A DNA stretch of 64,000 nt from Vespula vulgaris. Taxonomy: Eukaryota > Arthropoda > Insecta > Hymenoptera > Vespidae. The notes beneath the pieces were generated by a model. That model searched no databases, had not been told where the DNA came from, and saw nothing but the letters and a program-made list of their open reading frames with translations. Location: positions 18,863,558 through 18,927,557 of the forward strand of contig NC_066587.1 of assembly GCF_905475345.1 (NCBI RefSeq), in the 5' to 3' direction. Position numbers and translations under genes: made by a program. This document shows, in pieces, positions 1-12,050 of the stretch. The number at the start of each line of letters is the position of its first letter. Position 1 is the stretch's first letter.

Positions 1-138
1 ACCTGCCAAGCAAAATTTACCATTATCGTACTACATTAGTCGTCGCCTCCGTATGTCACGACCTACAAATATAATATTCGACGCGTAGGCGTAAGTGGAA
101 AAGAAACACAACGGCACGCAAAGTAGTTTGGAAGACTG

Positions 139-160
139 CTTCTCTCTCTCTCTCTCTCTC
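139..160. repeat. (CT)n microsatellite
   Basis: About ten CT units, seen directly. It lies inside unannotated DNA. Confidence 0.95.
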
Positions 161-2611
161 GATTTTATCCGCACCCATTCGTTCCTTCCCACTCGAAAGA
201 CACACGCGAGCATCAAAAACTGCAATTAATTTTCACTCGTTATAAACCCCTACGCTGTCGTTCTACTTGGCAAATTGCAGCCAAGCTATTAAATCTTTTA
301 ACTCGAAATTGTTATTTCGATTTCCGCAGGTCTGCCCCGCTAATTCGTATTCTTAGTAATTATAAGAGCACTTTGCACCGCGAGAGCGAAGAACGTTGCG
401 CGCGAAGATACGAAAAATCGCTGAATTGAAAAATATCGACAAAAGCGTTCGAACGAAGCGTCCTTGTTCGACGAACGTAATCATCGAATTTGTCGAAGAG
501 TCGATGGAGAAAAAAAGAAATATCTTCGAAGGGGAGTTTTCGTCGATAACGAAATTTGGTCGAACTAGCGACGAATTTGCTTTTCCACGAGCGACGGACG
601 AAGGATCCTTTCGTAATCGATCAACGCGAACGGAACGGCCGATGGCTCGATTCGACTAAACGCCGACGATTTAATGGTCGTTTTGTCGGGATCGTGCAAA
701 ATAGGCTTCGTGGATAGTCGCGATGGTTTCAGAGACGTTGTTTGTAACGACCGGCTGTGCTAAACACGCCGCGCAATCCGCAAAACAGATCGGTAGTAAT
801 GACAAATCGATGCGTACGAACGTAATTGATCATTAGCGCGAACGCGATCGTAGTAACTCTATCAACGGCTGCCTAACGACAAACCGCATCGCAACCCTGA
901 CCGGACGACATCGCGATTTATCAATTTAAAGCCTACACGTTATCCTTCCGTTCCCATCCGTTGTCCTACGGATCTACAACGCTACGAGCAAGTACTTACT
1001 TGTTTCAGGAGGGTGCGCTCTACGAGGAATTTTAAAAAGTCGCGTTTATACGTCCGTATTTCGCCTCGTACATCGATCCACGTAATAATAATATGTGACC
1101 ATTCTTAATCTTCCTAGAAAGTCGACGCGTTAGGTTGGTGTGTTGGTTAAGTACGCTAGTTCTTTCCGCTAAAGTTTCGCGGAGATTATATTTCATTTTC
1201 CTTTGTAGCCAATGGGAAGATTATTTTTCCACCATTGTAAAAATGTAAAGCGAGATATTAAAGGGATCGCCGCTAGTCCGCCTTATTTCGTTGTAGCTTT
1301 TCGCGTACGTGTGCACGCCACATAGATACGTATTTAAACGTAAAAATTCGCTTTATACGTCGGCTCTCAAATCCAAAAAAAAGAAAAAAAAAAAAAGAAA
1401 AACGGATAAGCTTTCGTTTGTAAATCTCGTATGATAAATGGTAGCAGATCGGATACACGTTTGGCCGCTTATCGTTATTTTATGTTTCTCTTAAAACGTT
1501 CCTATAGGGAAAATATTTCGTGCATTGGCCACCACCATACGTATATATGCGATCGCTCGCGTATTATAAATGAAAAAGTGTCGACGGGACGAACGAAGAA
1601 TGACGTTCCGAAAACACGCGCCTACGATTTCGTAAAACCGATAATCTCCGCGCGTTTCTGCGATAGACAGGAGAAATAGAACGTAAACTTCTTCGAATAT
1701 AACGTCGGGGATAATAACGGGAGCGAGAAAAGAGTTAAAAATCGCTTTTACTCTCATCGAATCTAACCTCGAGGCGAATTTAACTTGGCAATTACGTTTA
1801 ACGAAACCTAAGTCTTTTTCAAAGTCGGTTCGGATAATCGACGGTATTAGCATACATTTTTCAAGTAGTTCGATAATTCTTACCCTATTTTACATTTAAG
1901 TATGTAAATCCTGTATTTTTGAATACCACGAAGGTCCACGTCGCCGTAGGTAGCTCCCATCGGAGAAGAGGAAGAGATTATTTCCATCGGGATAAACGAT
2001 CGTAAGAGGATTTTCATCTGGAGTTAGTTCGCGAGTTTTACGCGCGGCTCGCTGATTTCCGAGAGAAAAACTCTCGCCCTTCCGTCGCACCCGTCGATCG
2101 TCCGAGCCGCTAGACGATCCTCCTTAATAAACCTTTGACGACGATGAGAGCGATTTTACGAGCAAATTAAAAATGTTGCGAAATCCCCCCACTTACCCTC
2201 TCTCTCTCTTTTTTGCGAGATTAAAAGTATTAATTCTTTACGTACTGGATAAAAATAATCGCTAAAATCTTCCAAGAGAATCACTTTTGTGATATTTGAG
2301 TGTCTGGTCGTGATCGACATTGCGCTCGGTTATATATCCTACGTGCGTTGAAACAAACGCTACCGGGTGTCATTCGTCGCTTTTCAACAAGATTTTGTCC
2401 AAGATCCGTTCGGAAGAGAACTTATTAATATTTGAAATCTTTCGGAAAGAGCTTATCGCACGAGGGACGGTAAGAGAATGAATAAAACAGCGAAGGATTA
2501 AACGCCTACCTTATTCGTCCTTTAGAACGTAATATCTATCGTCTATTTCCCCCACCGTGTGTATATCGAGCTGAACTTTTTGTCCGTCGCATGTTTTTGT
2601 TTCGCATTGGA

Positions 2612-2634
2612 CACGAGAGAGAGAGAGAGAGAGA
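2612..2634. repeat. (GA)n microsatellite
   Basis: Uninterrupted GA run followed by a short imperfect purine stretch. Confidence 0.95.
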
Positions 2635-4420
2635 CAGAGGGGGCTTCGTTCTTCTCGTCCGCTTCCGAGACACTAACGAAACACAAGCATCGTCCTCCTT
2701 ATTTACCTTTCTCCTTAGTCAGGATAATAGAGTGACGCACCAACCTGTCGCGTGCTTGCTTTCGTTCAGTTTTCTTTCCGTCTTTTTTTATTATCCGTTT
2801 ACACGAGAGCGAAGTGAAAAGCAATGATCGATCGATCGGGCACTACGATTATCTCTTCCGATCCAACGATAAGATCGATTTTTTACGACAAAGAGACGAC
2901 TCTCGTCGATATAATAAATATAATGTAATTTGAAAAGTCGATAATATATCGCGAAATTGAGGAATACAATTTATACATTTTGTTTTGTCGAATCAAATAA
3001 ATTACGATACGGTAAGCGAATTGCAAGTTATTTGCATTTGCATTTTTATTTGGAAATTCTTTTGTTTCATTTCATTATTCCTACGCGATATATGTAAACG
3101 CGTAATGAAAATCGTTCTCCTTTTCTAACTGACGTTCTATTCGAATCGTTTCATGAAAATACTAACCATTACGGAGTCTTGTTACTAAGGTATATTCGCA
3201 TATTTTCGATAACCATTTTGAACCTTTTAATACAAATCTTTACGTTTCCATCGTTTTTACCGATAGGAAAAAATCTCTACGAGAGATACGCTTTTCTCGG
3301 AAAGACGAACGTTGCAACGCGGAAAAATGAATTGTTAAATTCCATATTTTTTTGCGATAACAAAGAATGGATTTTGAAAGGAAATTCAAACCCGTTGGTA
3401 CGCGGACACGTCATAAGAATAAAAAAAAGAAAAGAGAAAAAAATTTTTTAAAAAAATAAAAAAGAAAATGAAAGAAAAAAGGAGCAACCCGACGTTTCGT
3501 CGGTTTTAAATTCCTTCGCGCATTTTCTGCAATTTTCTACCCGGCATGAATCGTCGTCGGGAGACATTATTTTCTGACGTAACACGAGCGAGCGAGCGAG
3601 CGAGCGCGCGCGTTATAATTCGAAGACATTTCGTATCTCGAAGCTTTACAAAGAGAAAACAAAATAAGTTCGGAAGAAGAGAGAACGTGCTCTCGCTCCA
3701 TCGTTCTCGAAAACGTTTCTCGGCGACGACGAATGAACGGACGCAACAACAAACGGAAAAGGATTTTTATCGGCCGAAAAGTTTCGCCGAGCGATTCCAA
3801 TTTATAGCACGATACTATTTTATAACGCGGAACTAATGGTTCGATCGGATGGACGAGAGAGAGAGAAAGCGCGACGTGAAAAGCGAACGAGTGTGCGCGG
3901 GAGAGGAGAGAAAAGAGCGAAATAAAAAAAAAAAGAAAAGAGAGTCGGCAGGCCTCTTTCGTGCGTCTCGCTTTTCCATGTCACGGAGAAAAAAGAGGAA
4001 GAGAGATCTCGTTCGACAGATGGTGCCGACGGACGATGAAGTCCGTTGAGACGCATCGACTCGAGGAAAACTCCGCGTTTTTTTTCACGAATCTACCTAC
4101 CCTAAACCCATCTAGAAGCGATTCCGCGCCATTTTTCCGCGACTATCTTTCTTCGACGCCTCCCGAACGCGTTCGCGTTAACATTCCATCGAGATGGATG
4201 GAGAGGAGAAAGATGTTTGTTGCCTGACAAATGCTTCGCAAACAATTAGTTTGGATATACGCGAGTGTACACAGTAGCGTACTACCCTATGTGTACATAT
4301 AATACCTTTATCGATTCGAATAAATAACGTTCGAGTTATCGAATAAATGTTAAAACGTGATTACACCAACAGAAAGTGTTCATTCCGAATCGATTAAAGA
4401 GCGATACATTCTGCGCGTTA

Positions 4421-4423
<3 letters not shown>

Positions 4424-4452
<29 letters not shown>
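4424..4452. repeat. (GA)n microsatellite
   Basis: About 14 GA units. A separate A/G-rich pentamer-like run (AAAAG units) follows at about 4535-4600. Confidence 0.95.
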
Positions 4453-4454
<2 letters not shown>

Positions 4455-4534
4455 TAAATTATTTCTACATATGCCCCGTCAATATTTCGTTCCTCTATCG
4501 TTCATATTTTCCGTCTGCGACGGAAGATTCGGCG

Positions 4535-4602
4535 AAAGAAGAAAAGAAAAGAAAAGAAAAGAAAAGAAAAAAAAAAGAAAGAAAGAAAAAAGGGAAAAAA
4601 AA
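4535..4602. repeat. (AAAAG)n-like purine tract
   Basis: Imperfect tandem AAAAG and AAAG units, purine only on the plus strand. On the minus strand it would look like a pyrimidine tract, but no open exon follows it. Confidence 0.85.
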
Positions 4603-5457
4603 GACGCTATACCGCCGAACGATAAGATAGCGCCTTCTTCCGTTTAGACGGAAGGACAAAAAGAAGAAAGTAAGATTTACACTTTGGGTCGCCGTTGAAA
4701 AAGTGAGACAAAGCGCGCGATCGACGTAACCGTAGCGGCCGAACGAGAAGACCGACAAAGAACGAACGACTTTGAAAAGATCGTACGTTGTTTATCCACG
4801 TTGCCGTCTCCTTTATTTCGTCTTACGTCGTTCGATTTCTATGGGCTCTTCTACGAAAACAATGCTTCTCCTCGGTCTCGCAATACAAATAAATTATACC
4901 GATGGAATTAAACGTAAATACCGAGTCAACGAGTCGTCTTTCCTAACCGGGTTTCCAAACGAAGAGGGATTTATTTGATAGATCGTTCGGTAACGCGTTG
5001 GAACGTTAACGGAGTAAGCAGACGTCGCGGCGTCGCGATAGTCGGGCGATCCTGCATTTTTCTTCGAGACGAAGCTCTCGAAGAGAACGACGAGAACGGT
5101 TAACGAATATCGAATAGTTTGCGACGGTTACGGACTCGTAAACATATCCGATTGATCAAATTATTATTATTATTATCGTTATCATTGTTATCAGGCGACT
5201 CGTTCGGAGAAGGTTTCTCGGAGACGTTTCTATTTTCGATTCCTATATTTCGGGAGTCTTTAGCTTCTCGTTTCGAAACTCCAACATCCTGGTTTCGCAA
5301 GAAGAAACGAACGTCGCGGAAACGAGAGCAGTGGACGACGGCCGACGTAAAAATGTCTCGACGTTAGCCCGCGAAGGAGAATGGGGAAGGTATCGTCGTC
5401 TATCGAATATCGCGTAGTTATCGTCACTCGACAAAGTTTAAAGAAGACGTGAGTTAT

Positions 5458-5966
5458 TTACGTGGTCGTCTTGTTTTGCGGCTTGCCCGCTTCGGCAACG
5501 ACATGGTTGGAGGTGTCGTGAGATCCTTGCACCTGCCCGTTGGCGGGGGCGACGGGAATGGTGATAGCAGTAGCGTTGGTAGCGTTGGTAGCGGCTGCCT
5601 CTCTAGCATCGTTCTTCACAATTTTGGTCGCGCTCAGTGGCGTAGCGGTCAAGCACATTGTCCCACCGACGTCTTGTTTCCACGTTGCCGGCGAGGAGGT
5701 ACGATCGCGGACGAGCACACCACCGCGATCGTTAGAAGTCACCAAGGAATTCTCGAGGAGCGGCTGCACCTCCGGCGGCACCTCTCGAAAGAGTACCACC
5801 GGCGCGAGGAGTCGGCGACACTTTCCGATAGCGCGAAGGTCACGCGCTCCTCTCGAGCGATACGGTGCTACGACGCGACGAAGACTCGTCGAGCCACCTC
5901 TCGTGGCAGACGAAAGAGTAACGACGCCTTCGGCGGATCGTAACGTAATTTTCTGAGGCCGCTTCT
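5458..5966 (-). CDS. candidate terminal exon, unknown protein
   Basis: Minus-strand frame open from about 6078 down to a TAA at 5458-5460. The likely 3' splice site is the AG just above 5966 (CGGCAG). Roughly 169 codons remain. The second half uses mostly codons ending in G or C, in contrast to background, and is rich in Ala, Thr and Asn; it contains AITIPVAPANGQVQG and ends GKPQNKTTT. No domain is recognised, and the tail looks disordered. Both plus-strand frames are also partly open, including one with a hydrophobic run near 5570-5650, so the strand is not certain. The acceptor has only a moderate pyrimidine tract, and the true exon start could lie further in. It could be the 3' end of a gene whose other exons lie at higher coordinates, such as the one at 10496-10608, but phase does not force that link. 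Confidence 0.38.
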
Positions 5967-6204
5967 GCCGATCCTCGTCAAAAACGTCCTTTCGGGATCG
6001 GGCGCGCGAGCTCTCTCGTACGTTCTTCTTCGACGAAACGAGGAATTCGATTACGCGCCTATTCCGGCCCGTTCCTCGTTAACTACTCGACGTGCACGAC
6101 TTTTCTCTTTATCGTCGAACGAGAGAAAGAGAACGATTCGTAGAATTCGATCGTTCGGCCGATGGACGAAGACGGAAGGAAGCTTCGGTGACAGGTGTAG
6201 GAGC

Positions 6205-6248
6205 GCGCGCTCTCTCTCTCTCTCTCTTTCTCTCGCGCGCGCGCGCGA
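6205..6248. repeat. compound (CT)n/(CG)n repeat
   Basis: CT units flanked on both sides by alternating GC; the CG blocks can pair with each other. Confidence 0.9.
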
Positions 6249-6337
6249 TATATGTCGCGGGCAAGAAACGTGTCGTCGCGCGTACGATGCCGTACGTTCG
6301 CAGGTCCCACCTCGTGGCGCGCCGCGGGCCTACTGAG

Positions 6338-6359
6338 TGACTGACTGACTGACTGACTG
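6338..6359. repeat. (GACT)n tetranucleotide repeat
   Basis: Five to six GACT units inside the GC-rich island. Confidence 0.95.
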
Positions 6360-6905
6360 CTTGGAGCCTCGAGCGACGAGCGGCCACGAGCCGCCCTGCG
6401 TGGGTGCACACGCGGTCCTACGCGCTGGGTGGGGAGACCGCGCAGCCGATAGGCCCCCGCCGGTCTCTCACCTTGGTGGGGACCTCGACGCGCCAATCGC
6501 GAGCCACGCCGCTCGTACGCGCCGCCGCTCGACCCCCGCGACTCCGAGCACGGACGGCATTCGCTCGGCGCACCTCGCGCGGTGCACGTCGTCGACTTTT
6601 CACCGACGTTATTTTCTTCGACTTTTTTTCCCCGTTCCCTCGCCCTCTCTATATTCCTGTCAGAACCAAACGACCGAAGGGAGAGGGGGACGGGGAGGGA
6701 GAGAGGATGGGAGGGGGGGAGGGAGAGGAAGAGAGAGGAAGAGAGAATATTTATTTGCGTCGCGCAAGTGTTTCGCGAGTCGTCGTTTCGTCGTCGAGCC
6801 AGTGCGCGTTCGAATTCGATCGGTAGAAATTCCGTGTCGAAAACTACAAAGTGTCGTCTCGTTTCGATGTAAACCGAACCGTCGAACACGTGGGTGAAGT
6901 AACGC

Positions 6906-7175
6906 ATGGGTGGAAAAAGATATACGCGAGTTTCCTCGTTGTTCCTCGGTCATCTCGGAGGGGCGACGAGCTCGATAAAATATTTCGTGTCCCGAACGCA
7001 AGATGTTTTTCGAGCGCGAGACCGACGCGACGACGGTGGCAACGAAAACCAGGTGCAAGATGTTTTCGCCACCCTCGACGAGTCTCTCGCGTATTTTTCA
7101 CGAACCAGTGGGCCACTTGGCCACGCCACCTTTCACGTTATCCCTCTATTAACTCGAGACACGTTCGTTGCGTGA
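6906..7175 (+). CDS. candidate small single-exon gene, unknown protein
   Basis: Complete 89-codon frame from a true ATG (G at +4) to TGA, with an in-frame TAA six bases upstream of the ATG. Codons in the middle are strongly purine-first (GAC GAC GGT GGC AAC) as in real coding DNA. The product starts MGGKRYTRVSS, has a repeated QDVF motif and ends TRDTFVA. No signal peptide or known domain is seen. It follows a GC-rich promoter-like island, and AATAAA lies about 200 bases after the stop, so promoter, ORF and poly(A) signal are in the right order. Alternatively the ORF is a chance frame in a non-coding RNA, or the CAG/GT near 7050 splices it onward. Confidence 0.3.
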   Translation: MGGKRYTRVSSLFLGHLGGATSSIKYFVSRTQDVFRARDRRDDGGNENQVQDVFATLDESLAYFSRTSGPLGHATFHVIPLLTRDTFVA

Positions 7176-7378
7176 CCACTCGGACCTGCCACGGATAATC
7201 TACCCTCCGAAAACGTGCCCTTTAAGGATTTTATCAACGATCGGAGATCGACGTAAAAGACCGATCGTTCTTTTCTTTTTCTTTCTGTTTGTGACAGTTT
7301 TTTTTTTTTTTGTAAAAGGTTTTTCGTTTTGCTTTGTACGAAACGTTTTGTTTTGTTTTTTTTTTGTTTGAAAAACTC

Positions 7379-7384
7379 AATAAA
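7379..7384 (+). terminator. poly(A) signal AATAAA
   Basis: Canonical AATAAA after a T-rich stretch (7270-7370), suitably placed downstream of the 6906-7175 ORF. Confidence 0.35.
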
Positions 7385-8442
7385 TACATTTGCAATATAT
7401 TACTCGATCATCGTCATTCTGCGTACCCCTTTGAAACTTCTCCTCCTTTCCTTCAAATCCCTTCGCAGCGATTTTGCTTCGTCGCCGACGAAATCTTCTT
7501 GAAGGAGCAACAACTATTTGAGCGATCTTCCTTTTATGCTTTACGCGAGAAAAAGTGAGCAAGAGAGAAAAAAAAGAAAACGCACGAAATTCTCGCAAAC
7601 GCTCTCCAGCGATATAATAGCCGCTGTTTGTAATATTTTATAGGGTGCGAAATCGCTTCTTTGTCCTTGGCGATGGACTACGTAAAGGCGTTTGGTTATA
7701 TTTGTCAAAGAAAATTTCCTATCCATTCGGCGAAAGAAACGGAGAACGAAATGCGACGAACGAGGAAACGAGCTATCGCGTCGCCTTTTCACGCTATTTT
7801 TCAAGGAATATCTGCTTTTATCGCTAGGATTTTCTTCGAGATCTGAAAATATACGCGTTTCGCATTATTCGAGGTACATTTTTCTCTTTCTTCTCCTTTC
7901 TTCATTTTTTTTTCTTTTTTTTTGGAGGAAAATCTTTCGACGATCGAGAGAGTATACAAGAGAAGTCACGTAACTCGTTACAAAGTCGTCGTCTTTCTTT
8001 CGAACGAGAGAAAATCCTACGTTGTTGACGTATCTCGAAGGACCAGGAAAAAGAATTTCTAACGAACGTACCTCCTTGTTTTCGATCTTATCGATTATAA
8101 ATATTCTCGGATACGTTTCTTGGAATTTTATAAAGTGGCAAGGTGGTGGTGGGTCCAGGCAGAATTCGAGAGAAAATTCGTGTCTCTTCGTCGAGTAAAA
8201 CTCAACCACGATGTGGAAGGTGGATGCGTATCAAACATCGAGCAGTGCCAGGGTTTCTCGAGCGTGCTCGATTCGACTTGTTCCCGGCTGCTATTCATAA
8301 ATAATTCATCGTATCGTCTGCGCGAAAGGAGAGAGAGAGAGAGAGCGCGCGCGAGATAGTCGAAGAAACCTACGAGAGAGTTAATGAAAGATAGGAGAAG
8401 CGTGGGGGGAGAAGGATCGAGGAAAGAGACAGAGTATCCCCC

Positions 8443-8480
8443 CTTCTCTCTCTCTCTCTCTCTCGCTCGCTCGCTCTCTC
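8443..8480. repeat. (CT)n/(CTCG)n repeat
   Basis: CT run grading into CTCG units. Confidence 0.9.
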
Positions 8481-10007
8481 ACGGTCTATCTCTCCGACTT
8501 TAACAACACGAAATCTCCGTGCCGCGATGAAATTCCTGTGTACACAAGATAAGAGAGAAGCACGGCAACCTGCAGGCAGGTTCCTCGCAAATAAAATATC
8601 GTCTCGTGTCGAGGCAGAAGGGCCGAGGAAATCGTTGTAGCGGCGTTAAGAACGAACGAGAACGAGCGAGAGAGAAAGAGAAGAGTTTCGACGGAAATAT
8701 GAAGAGAGGATATTCCGAGCAGGTTCCGAGTCGTGCGCTTGAAATTCGTTGTGAGTAGAAGCCTTAAGTCTCGGCACTAGCGTACTCGCGCGGTTATTCT
8801 CGCCCGTACACCCTCGTCCTCTTACGTCCTCCCATTCTCCATCGACTACCACTACCGCCGCTATAACCACTAACGCACCACCACCACCGCCACCCCACCT
8901 CCGTTTCTTCTTCTTTCTCTTCCCTTTCATGGTTTCGAGTTTATGAAAAAGACTCCGGTTAAGACTATACGAGTATCGCGGTAGCAACTCGATTTCTAGC
9001 CAAAAATATTTCCTTATTCAAAGCCGAAAGCCCCCTCCTTTTCCTTTCTTTTTCCTAATTATACTTCAACCATCTCGTCCGTTTCCTTTTTAACGAAAGG
9101 AAGTAAATTCCGGCATTTGTCGAGAACGCAATTTTATAAGAAAACGGCTCTCTTTTCTAAAGCATTTCGTTCCGGAAAAGTAGGAGAAAGTACGAGGAGC
9201 ACTCGAAAGTCGCGAAACTCGAGGGAAGCGCGAACGCGCGAGAGAGGCACCCACGTTGTTTCCAACTTCTATTCGAGAGAGAAAAGAGAAGCTCTGCATC
9301 ATTAATCACGAAGATAACGAGCTTTAAGGATCGGACGTTACATACAATTAGTTTCTTAGCCTTGGCTTAAGTCGTAATTAGTCTTGGAAAATGAAGAAGA
9401 ACACCAAGGAGCTTCCTCCGGCAGGCTATCGTTTGCGAAGCGAGTAAGAACGATAAGAGGAGCATCTTTTCTCGGGGTAGTTTCGTTAAAGGTTAAAAGA
9501 GGATTCGGTCTTCCCCGTGGAAAGAAGAGTAAGTAAATAAAAAAAAAAGAAAAAAAAAGAAAGAAAAAAGAGGAAAAAGATCCAAAGATAAATGTCGAAA
9601 ATAAACGTGCGAGCAAAACGCTTCATCGGCCGATCGATTATACTCTCTTTCTTGCGATTCGGGACGATATCGCGTTAACGCGGTTGTTCCGTCTAACGTC
9701 TCTCTAGACCGACTGCCCGTCGTCTTCGAACGGGCATCCGTTCGTCCCCGGTCATATTCTTCCGGAGCGAAGTTAAATCTTTAAATAACGCGCCAGACGT
9801 TCCTCCCAATTCGCTCGCGAATCGAAGAAAGACGGGTAAAAAAAGAAAAAGAGAGGAAAAGCTAAAAGAGCAAAAAAGAAGAGAGGAGGGGAGAGGAGGG
9901 TAAGAAGGAATAAAGAACGGGAGATCGTTCTCGTCGTTGAGCCAAGAGGAGCAGGAAGACGTTGATGCTTCGCGGGTCGTACGAGATACAAGCTACGTCG
10001 CCGCTCT

Positions 10008-10034
10008 TCCTCCTCCTCCTCCTCCTCCTCCTCC
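10008..10034. repeat. (CCT)n trinucleotide repeat
   Basis: Nine CCT units. Confidence 0.95.
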
Positions 10035-10321
10035 ATCTCCCACGCTCAAGATTCCTTCGCATGGGTAACGATGCGGCGTATAAAATGCAGAGCAGAAACA
10101 CAGTAAGAACGGTCGTCCCCCACCCTTTTCTGTTCTCCAGTCCTATCCTACGGTAAGATATTCCAGTGGAATAGTAAAACACAGGACCTCGAGGTTTTCT
10201 TCTTCTTTTCTCATTTTATCCGTTCACCTTGCGCATCTTTCTTCCACTTCCACCCCAAAGAGGAACCCTCTCTCCCTTTCTACCCTCCAGCGAACTCCTT
10301 TACCGTTTCGATGTCGCGCGC

Positions 10322-10342
10322 GCGAGAGAGAGAGAGAGAGAT
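10322..10342. repeat. (GA)n microsatellite
   Basis: Short GA run next to an alternating CG block. Confidence 0.9.
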
Positions 10343-10495
10343 AGTATCGATTTATCCAAACTCGGCCCTTTATACCGCGCCCTTAGCCGCGTTCTTTCTT
10401 CTCTTTTCTTTCTCCTTTTTAATTCCAGTCGAACGGAGAAAAGGAGTAACCGATTCGCTTCGTGATAAAAAGGTCGATCAGGGATCGGACGTTAC

Positions 10496-10608
10496 CTGCG
10501 AAACAACGGCGGCTCGCGCACGAGCAGATGAAAGTCGTTCTCGGAGCACACCTCGCGGTCCCGATGGTGGACCGCGCATTTGAAGCTCCTCGTCCGTTTG
10601 CCGCTCAT
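10496..10608 (-). CDS. candidate internal or first coding exon, unknown protein
   Basis: One of the best single exons in the window. On the minus strand a long pyrimidine tract (T-rich, ending GCTTCCAG) is followed by 113 bases and then GTAACG after CGCAG, a good donor. Frame 1 starts with ATG directly after the AG and is open; about 80% of its third positions are G or C, while first and second positions sit near 60% and 46%, the pattern of GC-rich coding exons. It encodes MSGKRTRSFKCAVHH..., continues with DREVCSENDFHLL and leaves two bases (AG) at the donor. The start codon may be genuine or incidental. No domain is recognised; two Cys and several charged residues are present. A third frame is open too but has the wrong base-position profile. 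Confidence 0.48.
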
Positions 10609-11390
10609 CTGGAAGCAAACAAAAAAGAAACAAAAACGTGTAGAATAAGAAAATGTAGTCCGAGTTTGGAGGAATCTCACAATGAAAGCAGCGTTCGAGA
10701 ATGTTCTCTAAAAAAGAAAATCGAGAGGCTCGGGGGCAAGAAAAGTTTGGCACGCTGCCCTCGCATAAAATTTCTCTAGATCAAACGATCCGACGGCTGC
10801 TATCAAAGAAGACGCGAGTCGAGGGAGTCCGAAGAGGCTGCTAAACGAGGCGGTTTCCCGGAGCTTTGGCAAGATCATTTTGAGTAAGGCCGCTTGCGGT
10901 CTTCCTCGAAGCACGAAGTCTGATATTTGGATCAGGATCCGTTAACGCTGTTAGGCAAATGTAAGCAAGAACGCTCGCAGCAAACTCCGAGACGTTAAGT
11001 TACGTAGGTGTGCGCTCTTCTCGGTTAGGTATGTATGCAAGTAAGTACATACGTATGTATGTATTCCTTCTCTTAACGTCGAGAGCAAGCAGGTGATTGC
11101 GCGCGCGCGCACTCTGGTCAAACACAAGAACGTCCTCTTATACCGGTACTTTGCGTTCGTGTATACAAAGCTAAGTACGCGGACCAGTAGCGTAGAATCT
11201 CCTAGGAGAGTAACGCGTAAGGAAAATTTGTCGAAATTCGTTCTGATCCGGGAGCCTCGCTCCTCGAATCCTAAATTTATATCGGAACGTTTCGCGGTAA
11301 CGTCCTGGAAATTACCGCTAAGATATCGAATTATCGGTACGAACGAGCCGGGCTCGATTACGTACCGAAGTAATCGACCGGCTAACGTTC

Positions 11391-11433
11391 GACGGACGAA
11401 CGAACGAACGAACTAACGAACGAACGAACGAAC
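11391..11433. repeat. (GAAC)n tetranucleotide repeat
   Basis: About ten GAAC units with one GACG and one CTAA variant. Confidence 0.95.
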
Positions 11434-11820
11434 GGAGATCGATCCCGGCGCGATTCGCAAAATAGCCGTCCTATCCGCAGCACGGAATATTCCCTCCGGC
11501 GTTCTCCCCCAGGAGTTTCGCCTTTCGACGCGAGGGAACGCGAGACTCTCTTATTTCGTACATACCTACGAGTATTATCGTTATAATTCGAAACGCCGTC
11601 TCGGCAGGGTCGCTCGTATCCCTCTGATTACGACGCCACTGAACTTCCTTATGGCTCTAGACGAAGGCGAAGGAGGACGAGGATCGAGTTTCGGTCTCGC
11701 TGCGGCTACCACGAGGGGGATGCGCCAGGACGGGGCCTGCCGGGGGTGGCTCGGTAGGACCGCGCATGCGCTTGCTCCTTGCTTGCACGTTTGATTGCCA
11801 AAAAGAAGGCCGAGAAAAGA

Positions 11821-11850
11821 AGAGGAGGAGGAGGAGGAAGAAGAAGGAGA
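11821..11850. repeat. (GAG)n trinucleotide/purine tract
   Basis: GAG units followed by imperfect purines. Confidence 0.9.
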
Positions 11851-12013
11851 GGAAAGCTCGTGACAGGAGGTAAATTTAATTTGCTTTCAAATCGTCCTTC
11901 CTCTCTCGTCAGGGCGGAGAGAGAGAGAGAGCTACTTTGGCCTTCTTCCTCTCCGCTTCGTCGATTTTTCATTCTTTCTGCTCGTTCGAGAACGTTTAAC
12001 GATTCTCCCTACT

Positions 12014-12017
<4 letters not shown>

Positions 12018-12047
<30 letters not shown>
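12018..12047. repeat. (CT)n microsatellite
   Basis: Fifteen CT units. Confidence 0.95.

Positions 12048-12050
<3 letters not shown>

Larger units (their letters stand above)
1..5457. other. gene-poor stretch, no supported gene
   Basis: CG-rich non-coding DNA with short random open frames on both strands. It holds several simple repeats (listed separately) and A/T-rich runs around 1375-1405 and 3420-3480. A plus-strand AG near 1010 is followed by eight in-frame codons and a stop, but no upstream exon fits. I see no convincing exon, RNA gene or mobile element. A minus-strand AATAAA (4970-4975) could serve the candidate terminal exon at 5458-5966, though it lies almost 500 bases beyond its stop. 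Confidence 0.6.
6100..6905 (+). promoter_or_regulatory. GC-rich promoter-like island / possible 5' UTR
   Basis: The most GC- and CG-dense block of the window, with alternating (CT)n, (CG)n and (GACT)n runs and purine-rich blocks around 6680-6745. Several CAGT-type initiator-like motifs occur (for example near 6800). Long open frames here on both strands reflect composition and show low-complexity Arg/Ser/Glu runs. Its place directly upstream of the ATG at 6906 suggests a promoter and leader on the plus strand. This is inference from composition and position; no transcript is seen. Confidence 0.35.
7400..10495. other. non-coding stretch with repeats
   Basis: No supported gene. It holds (CT)n with CTCG variants (8443-8480), a trinucleotide (CCT)n run (10008-10034), purine tracts (9540-9590, 9835-9910) and a TATAAAA at about 10079. 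The plus frame at 8120-8359 and minus frames around 8646-8987 are open, but have background codon endings and low-complexity tails. Confidence 0.5.

Noticed and set aside
1011..1037. Tiny terminal exon EGALYEEF after TTGTTTCAG
   Set aside because: Good acceptor and stop, but no upstream donor with matching phase within the window start; too short to stand alone.
6083..6907. 274-codon minus-strand ORF
   Set aside because: Low-complexity Arg/Ser/Glu-rich translation over CT, CG and GACT repeats in a GC-rich island; open because of composition.
10140..10151. 12-base microexon between TTCTCCAG and GTAAGA
   Set aside because: Both splice sites look good, but four codons cannot be tested by eye and no neighbouring plus-strand exons are seen.
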